Shown here: one piece after another, positions 16,140 to 22,013 of the stretch
How positions within the stretch are numbered: position 1 is the first letter of the stretch
Layout of the letters: each line of letters opens with the position of its first letter
Assembly: GCA_001839685.1 (NCBI GenBank)
Contig: MLAK01001370.1
Coordinates: 200,009 to 222,021, forward strand
Length of the DNA stretch: 22,013 nucleotides
From: Tritrichomonas foetus
Lineage: Eukaryota; Parabasalia; Tritrichomonadida; Tritrichomonadidae
Direction of reading: 5' to 3'
Made by a program: the position numbers and the translations under genes
Notes under the pieces: generated by a model
Databases searched by the model: none
The model's input: only the letters and a program-made list of their open reading frames with translations
Told to the model about the DNA's origin: nothing

Positions 16140-17362
16140 ATTTCACAACTACTCTGAATTTTCGGGTATTGAAATTTATAAAGCTACTACAACCTTTTCA
16201 GTCACAGCATTGAAATCTGCTTTGATCAATCTCAAAACTTTCAGAGTGAAATACAAAATTTATGAGGAAAAACTGAATGAAAAAATGTCCATGAAATTTA
16301 CAAGTAGGAATTCAGAAATTTCAATCAATATCTGGTCATATTTTATTAGTAAGAAATAAGCTTATTTCTCACGATATGAGATTCTTTCTTCACAAATAAT
16401 AAATAAACTCGTCAATTTAGACTGATTACTAAAAAAAGAAATAAATAATTAGAAGAAAACTCAAATTTGCTAATCACTTGTTCGGAATCTCATCCACAAT
16501 TTTAGATATGAATTGGAAATATATTCTTGAAATTCTCTCATATACAGGTTAATTCTCCCAAGCATGATAATTTTGATATTCTTAGGAAACCATCTACAAA
16601 CATTATTTCATATTTAAACCTCTCCACATGCATTAACTGTTATATATACATAATAATATCGTTACAACTTAGTACTACACAAATCATATCACAATGTTTG
16701 CAAAAAATTGTCAATTAAATATCAATAATAATTAACTCCAATCTACACCTAGAGTAGTACTCTCATATTATTTTTAACCTTGACTTGATCAGAATATCAA
16801 TAAATGTTAAGAATTGACACTTTCCTTTTCTATTGCCTACTTTAGGGTCTAGCCGAAACAAAATTCATTTGTTGCTCTAATATTATAAATGTTATACTTG
16901 TGTTTAAAATCCTTGAATTCTCAGGAATGTCTCATAGAAAATGTGAATGAGAAATGATGATTATGTTATATTCCAGAAACAATATCACAAAGATATAAAA
17001 GGGAAAACTGGAGAGGAAAATTATATGGTAATCAGAGTATCAACCTTAAAATGACAAAATATAAATATTCATAATTTCACCATTATATTTTTCACTATGT
17101 CTGTTTGAACATAATTATTCGATCAACTTTTTCTGAAAAAATCCCGACAAATCCAGCACTTTATGAATTTAAATCAGATTTTTTCACCTCGATTTTATTT
17201 TTTCTGAAAAATTCCCGACATCCTAACGTTTTCTTAATTCAAACAATTCCTCTGAAATTCATCAATTTAGCTTTGATAAAATTATATCTTAAGTTGATTT
17301 TTTCTATTTGGTTAACCAAATTTATGAAACGAATTTTTTCAAAACGTATATCCATAAAAATA
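16140..17362. other. Divergent promoter region of the receptor and kinesin genes
   Basis: A 1.2-kb AT-rich region between divergently transcribed genes. I see no RNA gene. Open frames in it (16527-16718, 17105-17377) have chance-like composition. A 22-nt direct repeat lies at 17128-17149 and 17199-17220. Confidence 0.55.
17128..17220 (+). repeat. 22-nt direct repeat upstream of the kinesin gene
   Basis: Two copies, at 17128-17149 and 17199-17220, agree at 21 of 22 bases. Each reads TTTTTCTGAAAAA, one variable base, then TCCCGACA, and they are offset by 71 bp. The second ends 153 bp before the kinesin start codon. Paired regulatory sites are plausible; chance is unlikely for the CCCGACA part in this AT-rich DNA. 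Confidence 0.55.
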
Positions 17363-17371
17363 TCATTACTC
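17363..17371 (+). promoter_or_regulatory. Initiator-like element of the kinesin gene
   Basis: TCATTACTC lies 3-11 nt before the ATG at 17374. It fits the trichomonad initiator, implies a 5' UTR of about 9 nt, and supports the internal start codon over an in-frame ATG at 17308. Confidence 0.6.
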
Positions 17372-17373
17372 AT

Positions 17374-19362
17374 ATGAGTAAACCAGATAAATCCGAGAAT
17401 CTTAAAGTGGTTGTCAGATGTCGTCCTATCAACAAAAAGGAACTCGACGCAGGCCACAAGCAAATTGTCCAAATGGATCCACAAAGAGGAATGGTTTATT
17501 TACACAAGGATGGAATCGATAAAGATCCAGATCCGAAAACTTTTCGTTTTAACGCAGCTTTCCCATGGGATTGTACGCAACAGCTAGTTTACGATGACGC
17601 AGCCCGTCCAATTGTCGACGCCGTTTTGGAAGGGTTCAATGGCACAATTTTTGCTTACGGTCAAACAGGCACGGGTAAGACCTACAGTATGGAAGGCATT
17701 GTTGATAATCAAGAACACAAAGGTATCATTCTTCACGCATTTGATCATATTTTCGCGCATATTTCTACAGTCAAAGATGTGACCTTTCTGGTGAGAGCTT
17801 CATTCCTTCAAATTTATATGGAAGATGTTTGCGATCTTCTCGGTGATCCAAACAAGAAGCTGCACGTTCGCCAAGTTGATGGAGATACATCAGTTGTCGG
17901 ATTGTCAACACATATTGTGAAGTCACCAGAAGAAATCACCAAACTTCTACTGAAGGGTAAAAACAATCGAGCTGTTGGTGCAACAAGCATGAATGCCCAA
18001 AGTTCGAGATCCCACTCTGTTTTTACTATCGTGATCGAACAACAACGCCAAGAAGGTGAGAGAACCATGACAAAAATGGGAAAACTCCACTTGGTCGATT
18101 TGGCAGGTTCTGAGCGTCTCGGAAAAACTGAAGCTACTGGACAGCGTGCCAAAGAAGGAGCAAAAATTAACCAATCACTTTTAGCTCTTGGAAACGTTAT
18201 TTCTGCGCTTGTTACTGGTGCCAAGCATATTGCTTATCGTGATTCTAAATTAACACTCTTACTTCAAGACTCTCTTGGTGGTAATGCAAAAACTGTTATG
18301 GTTGCAACTTTAGGTCCAGCTAGTTACAACTATGATGAAACCCTTTCTACACTTTTATATGCCACTCGTGCCAAAGATATCAAGAATATACCTAAAGTTA
18401 ACGAAGATCCAAAGGATGCCCTTCTCGGTCAATTAAAGGCACAAATTGAAGCTCTCAAGAAACAACTCGAAGAACAAAATAAAAATGCATCAGGCGAAGG
18501 AATCACTGTAAATGTTTCTGATAACTCATTTTTGAAAGAAATCGAAAAAAAACATAAAAAACAAATGGATAAATTAATGAGTACCAAAAACATGAATGAA
18601 GAACAACGTTCAAAAATGAGAGAAATGTTGAACGCTGAGTTTGAAAGACAAAAGAAAGTTAAAGAAGAGTCAGATGAACTTCAACAGAAAATTAAACAAA
18701 TGGAACAAACTGTTCTTGTTGGTGGTGTCAATTTAGTAGATAAAGCTAAACAACAAGAAGAAGAAATGCGTGCTCATGAAAGTCGAATGAGAAGACAACA
18801 AGAAGAACAACAAAAACTTGCTGAACAAAGAAAAGAGCAAGAAGAACAGATCCTTTTGGCTGAAAAACGTTATGGTTCATTAAAAGAAGAACTTACTGAG
18901 AAAATGAAGAAAATTGAAAAAATTAAGCCATTAATTAAACATTTGGAAGATTCACTCGAAGATCTTCAACAACAATTTGAACGTGAAAAAGAAGAACAAA
19001 CACATAATATTCGTGCACTTGATAAAGAATTGCTTCTTCTTAAAATGATTGCAGATTCATTCATTCCACCTGACAGATTGAAGCTTATTAAAGATAATGC
19101 AAAATATGACGAAGAAAACCAATGCTGGACAATTCCATTCATAGAAAAGGCAGGAAGGCATCAAAAGGTTGAAGAAGTTGTCGAAGAAAACATTTTCATT
19201 CAAGGTATTGAAGGTCCAATGACATTTAACACTAAAACAACACAGCCTACAGTTGATACTAAGAAGGCGGCACAAGCAATGAAGAAGAGACAGATGGCAA
19301 AGAATCACGCACTGAACGAGTTTGCTCTCGTTTCAGATATAGTAACAAAGAAGACCAAATAA
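17374..19362 (+). CDS. Kinesin-2 family motor protein
   Basis: A 662-residue plus-end-directed microtubule motor of the kinesin-2 (KIF3/FLA10) type, the family that drives anterograde intraflagellar transport. The N-terminal motor domain (about 8-340) holds KVVVRCRPIN, P-loop GQTGTGKT (96-103), switch I NAQSSRSH (207-214), switch II DLAGSER (242-248) and the microtubule-binding YRDSKLTLLLQDSLGGN (288-304). The neck KVNEDPKDALL (341-351) is the kinesin-2 signature. A long coiled coil (about 350-600, very rich in E, K and Q) allows dimerisation. The globular tail includes FIPPDRLKLI (about 568-577), as in KIF3 tails. An in-frame ATG 22 codons upstream gives a non-homologous extension and would sit upstream of the initiator, so 17374 was chosen. 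All nucleotide-binding residues are intact. Which partner subunit it pairs with is unknown. Confidence 0.95.
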   Translation: MSKPDKSENLKVVVRCRPINKKELDAGHKQIVQMDPQRGMVYLHKDGIDKDPDPKTFRFNAAFPWDCTQQLVYDDAARPIVDAVLEGFNGTIFAYGQTGTGKTYSMEGIVDNQEHKGIILHAFDHIFAHISTVKDVTFLVRASFLQIYMEDVCDLLGDPNKKLHVRQVDGDTSVVGLSTHIVKSPEEITKLLLKGKNNRAVGATSMNAQSSRSHSVFTIVIEQQRQEGERTMTKMGKLHLVDLAGSERLGKTEATGQRAKEGAKINQSLLALGNVISALVTGAKHIAYRDSKLTLLLQDSLGGNAKTVMVATLGPASYNYDETLSTLLYATRAKDIKNIPKVNEDPKDALLGQLKAQIEALKKQLEEQNKNASGEGITVNVSDNSFLKEIEKKHKKQMDKLMSTKNMNEEQRSKMREMLNAEFERQKKVKEESDELQQKIKQMEQTVLVGGVNLVDKAKQQEEEMRAHESRMRRQQEEQQKLAEQRKEQEEQILLAEKRYGSLKEELTEKMKKIEKIKPLIKHLEDSLEDLQQQFEREKEEQTHNIRALDKELLLLKMIADSFIPPDRLKLIKDNAKYDEENQCWTIPFIEKAGRHQKVEEVVEENIFIQGIEGPMTFNTKTTQPTVDTKKAAQAMKKRQMAKNHALNEFALVSDIVTKKTK

Positions 19363-19736
19363 TCCATATAAATTTATTCTCTATGAACAAAACTCCAAAT
19401 TATTCCGAAAAAAATAAAAATGTAAATATGCAAAAAATTAAAAAGAAAACAATTAACATGATGTACAAACTGAAATTATGTTCTCAGAAAATAAATAATA
19501 AAAATTCTATGTTAAATGCGTGTTTGTGCTTCAACGAAATAAACATAAAGTTGGTAAAAAAAATATCTTTCTTATCTTTTACTATTTGGTACTTTCAATC
19601 ATGATTCATTTCAGTGAATAAAGAATATGTATATGTAATTTAGAATAGAAATAAAGAGAAAAATGAAAAAAAGCAAGTAGAAATTTTCATTTGTTCAACA
19701 TTTAAAAATAAAATATAAATTCTAATACAACAATTA
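19363..19736. other. Convergent 3' spacer between the kinesin and Ada3-like genes
   Basis: AT-rich DNA holding the 3' ends of two convergent genes. A 73-codon ATG frame at 19383-19604 is K/N/I-rich without recognisable features, begins 20 nt after the kinesin stop, and is probably 3' UTR. AATAAA-like sequences occur on both strands. Confidence 0.5.
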
Positions 19737-21038
19737 TTATACAAGTTTGTCTCGTTTTTTCGGCCTTTTTTGATCTTTCTTTGGGCCCGGCTCGAGCTTG
19801 AACGAAACAGTCCCCCATTTTTTCATATTTTCTCTCCTTTCGAGAAGACCTTTTTCTTTTTGTTTCAGCATTTCAAGAAGATGACTTTTAATCTTATTGG
19901 TTTCTGATGTGATATGACTAAGTTCTTCAGTTTTCATGACAATGTCATTCATTACTTCGTTATCTGTCAGACGTGGTCCTGATGCATCAGGTGTTAGGTT
20001 CAGAGATTGAACCTCTAGCATCAATTTTTGTTCAAAAGGATACATGGAATAAACTGAAGAACCGGCCACATTAACTGGAAATTGTGTCGAATTTTCCATC
20101 AAACTTGGATTTTCTCCATAATTAGAAGAAGCAATAAAATTTGACGAATTTTCACAATTTGACAAATTTCCTAAATTTGATGGGTTCTCCAAATTTGAAT
20201 GGTTTATATAATCCGAACCACGTACAGGTGATGAATTAGAAGAAAGGTCAATTTGGCGGTTATTTTGACCAGCTTCTTTTTTTAAGGCATTCAAATCACT
20301 TACATTGAAGTTGACTAATGCCGCTAATAATCTGTGGAAAATTATGGGTGTCGCACCTTCAGGAGACTCAGCCATAACTTCTGGTGGGATTCTAAGTTGA
20401 ACGTTTCCATTTTTGTACTTCTGTTTTAATTTTTGATTTATACCGATCGAATAATGCGGGCCGAGTTGGATTTTCGTATCCGGCGCTTCACTGGCTTGAA
20501 GTTTTGCTTGAAAGGCTTCCATCGTTGGAGCCACAACGAAAAATCGATTTACATTATTCCATATTGTCAAGGATGACATGCTTTTGGGAGCTTCTGGATT
20601 GTTCGTTTCATTTGCGTTACGTTTGTGCGCTGGTTTTATTTGGGCAGCCTGTGGTTTAATTGTTGATATATTGGTGGTTTGCTTTTGAAGATTATTGTTC
20701 GAAATAATTGTCATGGCTGGTCGCTTCAAAGCGTCATACGAAACAAGGTGAGTTCGACTAACCTGTTCGGGCTGAGCTGGCGTTCGAGATTTTTCGAGGA
20801 GATGATAATCGTTATATAATTGGTTCCGAATCCGATTCAAAAGTGAAAGTTGTTTTTGAAGATAATTAATCATTTTTTCTTGATCATGCTTCTCTTTTTT
20901 AAGCTTTGTTGAGAGAGATGTTAGTGACCAATTATCTGCTTGCGGCATCAAAAGATCGGCATTGTCTGAATCCAACTGAAGAGTTTTTGATGCTTTCGGT
21001 CGTTTTGTCGGTCTTCTAAATTGGGGATCATCGCTCAT
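19737..21038 (-). CDS. Possible Ada3/Ngg1-like SAGA subunit
   Basis: A 433-residue, probably nuclear protein. The N terminus is basic (RRPTKRPKASK), then a coiled coil lies at about 45-85 (LKKEKHDQEKMINYLQKQLS). The middle region is low-complexity, with a run of SN-x-EN-type repeats at about 280-315 (NHSNLENPSNLGNLSNCEN). The C-terminal segment (about 333-395) resembles the Ada3/TADA3 C-terminal domain: a short helix FEQKLMLEVQSLNL, an acidic turn, DNEVMNDIVMKTEELSHITS and a long helix KIKSHLLEMLKQKEK. It ends in a basic tail (PKKDQKRPKKRDKLV). If correct, it would link Ada2 and Gcn5 in a histone acetyltransferase module. The match is by eye and moderate; another nuclear coiled-coil protein is possible. 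An initiator-like TCATTCT lies 20-26 nt upstream. Confidence 0.55.
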   Translation of the reverse strand: MSDDPQFRRPTKRPKASKTLQLDSDNADLLMPQADNWSLTSLSTKLKKEKHDQEKMINYLQKQLSLLNRIRNQLYNDYHLLEKSRTPAQPEQVSRTHLVSYDALKRPAMTIISNNNLQKQTTNISTIKPQAAQIKPAHKRNANETNNPEAPKSMSSLTIWNNVNRFFVVAPTMEAFQAKLQASEAPDTKIQLGPHYSIGINQKLKQKYKNGNVQLRIPPEVMAESPEGATPIIFHRLLAALVNFNVSDLNALKKEAGQNNRQIDLSSNSSPVRGSDYINHSNLENPSNLGNLSNCENSSNFIASSNYGENPSLMENSTQFPVNVAGSSVYSMYPFEQKLMLEVQSLNLTPDASGPRLTDNEVMNDIVMKTEELSHITSETNKIKSHLLEMLKQKEKGLLERRENMKKWGTVSFKLEPGPKKDQKRPKKRDKLV

Positions 21039-21057
21039 TTGGAAATACCCCGAATTT

Positions 21058-21064
21058 AGAATGA
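21058..21064 (-). promoter_or_regulatory. Initiator-like element of the Ada3-like gene
   Basis: The minus strand reads TCATTCT with its A 24 nt before the ATG, the same layout as in the phosphodiesterase gene. Confidence 0.45.
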
Positions 21065-21398
21065 AAAAATGGACATAAAACCGTAAAATCGATTCAAATT
21101 ATGAATCCATCATCCACTTTTTAAATATTTGATGATATTCTCAGATTCTCACAAATGATTTTCTTTACAATTTTCTTAAAGGTCAACCCCCAAAATTCAA
21201 TTCGATATTAATGATGTAAACTATTGAATTCAATCAGTTCCGCAAGACCAATGTTCATTCTTGGGAATGTTTATATTAGTATTCATAATTATTTGTTTGG
21301 TATATCTTTATAAGATTAAAAAAATACTAATTTATTTCATATTTATCGAGATATTTTTAATTTTATTTACTAGAATCTAGCAGCTTTGTTATTCAATT
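21065..21398. other. Divergent spacer, nothing notable
   Basis: AT-rich intergenic DNA between the Ada3-like gene and the disrupted gene on the plus strand. A TCAATTTT at 21393-21400 resembles an initiator for the latter. Confidence 0.45.
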
Positions 21399-21927
21399 TT
21401 ACACAAAAAGTGGAAATTGTCAAAACCCAAAGTCATTGAAAAATTGAATGATTTCCAAATTTTTGATGTTTCATTTTTGAAAATAGCTCGAATCACGACA
21501 CGACCAAGAGAACTGGCTTCAAGTCCAGAAATGCTTTCTTCCAGGCAGCAACGATTTTTACCATCCAAAGAAGACCCAGAGCCCGCCGCAGCGGGTTGCC
21601 CGCATCATCAAACCTACTCATGAAAATTATTCTAATGATGTACAAATTTCCGAAGAACTTCGAATTCTAAGATACTACTTTAGTTCAGGAGTAGTTTTAA
21701 ACGAGTTATCCAGCGTATCCACCTTACTCTGTCTCATTAATACTATGCTTCGTCCTCCAACGAGGGAAGAAAAAAGGAAATTCAATTTAATGGTAGGATG
21801 GTTTCAAAGAAACTGGTGTCATGTTTTACCGTTATTACCGCTGATTCAACTCCGTGATCAAAATAATCGTCCGATAAATCAACAGAGGGAAATTCACGAC
21901 CTTGTGAAAAAAAATAATGAGTCTTAA
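21399..21927 (+). pseudogene. Frame-disrupted gene, unidentified
   Basis: Two overlapping plus-strand frames together look like one gene. The first (frame with 21417) reads L-SKPKVIEKLNDFQIFDVSF then LKIARITTRPRELASS. It has TTG where an ATG would be expected and stops at 21623. The second is open from 21487 to 21927, contains QSPPQRVARIIKP, ELRILRYYFSSGVVLNELSS and RPPTREEKRKFNLMVGWFQR, and ends KKNNES. It has no ATG until 21745. A shift of one base around 21520-21590 would join them. This looks like a pseudogene with a lost start codon and one frameshift, or a sequencing error. A 22-nt GT-AG segment (21523-21544) would also restore frame but lacks trichomonad intron motifs. The family is not recognised. 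A GC-rich patch lies at 21573-21605. Confidence 0.45.
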
Positions 21928-21984
21928 ATATTTCTTATTTGATTTTTGGCTGATGTAAATACATTTTTCATTCATCATCGTGAG

Positions 21985-22013
21985 TATATAATGAAGTAAT
22001 ATATAATGAAGTA
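21985..22013 (+). repeat. Two-copy 15-nt tandem repeat at the window end
   Basis: TATATAATGAAGTA occurs at 21985-21998 and again at 22000-22013, exactly to the last base. It may be the start of a longer tandem array cut by the window or contig edge. Confidence 0.6.

Noticed and set aside
11420..16359. Several 60-110 codon frames antisense to or overlapping the ends of the giant receptor gene
   Set aside because: They overlap a 1556-codon frame with clear domains and have no motifs or promoter of their own.
17308..17373. Upstream in-frame ATG giving the kinesin 22 extra residues
   Set aside because: The extension has no kinesin homology, lies upstream of the initiator-like TCATTACTC, and the ATG at 17374 gives the typical MSKP...KVVVRCRP start.
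19383..19604. 73-codon ATG frame right after the kinesin gene
   Set aside because: K/N/I-rich AT composition, no domain, no initiator at usual spacing; most likely kinesin 3' UTR.
1..22013. CRISPR arrays, operons, rRNA or tRNA genes
   Set aside because: No regularly spaced repeats, ribosome binding sites or recognisable RNA genes were seen; gene organisation is eukaryotic with individual promoters.

Overview
The window is AT-rich eukaryotic DNA with intronless genes and long AT-rich spacers. It most likely comes from a trichomonad (Parabasalia), with Tritrichomonas as the best guess. Three things support this. The genes are uninterrupted. Five start codons have a TCATT(C/T/A)-type initiator 9-27 nt upstream, like the trichomonad Inr core promoter. 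One gene encodes a giant multi-membrane-span PAS/cyclase-type protein of the kind that is massively expanded in Trichomonas. The species is inferred, not shown.

Layout. 1-799: non-coding, with a strong 89-nt foldback element. 800-2122 (-): class I cyclic-nucleotide phosphodiesterase. 2123-3261: spacer with a degenerate minus-strand frame. 3264-7273: a previously unmarked Tc1/mariner-pogo (CENP-B-like) DNA transposon of about 4.0 kb. It has 31-nt inverted ends (29/31 identical) abutting TA, an intact DDD transposase (3468-4790, +) and about 2.4 kb of cargo or decayed sequence. 7673-8662 (-): mitotic-type cyclin with a palindromic hairpin in its promoter. 9272-9643: a 46-nt A tract, a GC-richer island related to the 548-636 foldback, and a purine-only-like tract. 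9671-10309 (-): unrecognised coiled-coil protein. 10615-11085 (-): PDE6-delta-type prenyl-binding protein. 11469-16139 (-): giant membrane protein with a PAS domain and a cyclase-like domain that lacks the catalytic residues. 17374-19362 (+): kinesin-2 motor. 19737-21038 (-): probable Ada3/Ngg1-like SAGA subunit. 21399-21927 (+): a frame-disrupted gene with no usable start.

How the genes relate. They look like ordinary, independently promoted protist genes, not a pathway cluster. Three of them touch cyclic-nucleotide or lipidated-protein signalling (phosphodiesterase, PDE6-delta-like carrier, cyclase-like receptor). Two (kinesin-2, PDE6-delta-like) belong to families that serve flagellar or ciliary transport. 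I have no evidence that they act together. The most interesting items are the delimited transposon with its non-transposase cargo, the catalytically dead cyclase-like receptor, the cyclin-promoter hairpin, and the foldback repeat family with copies at 548-636 and 9379-9420.
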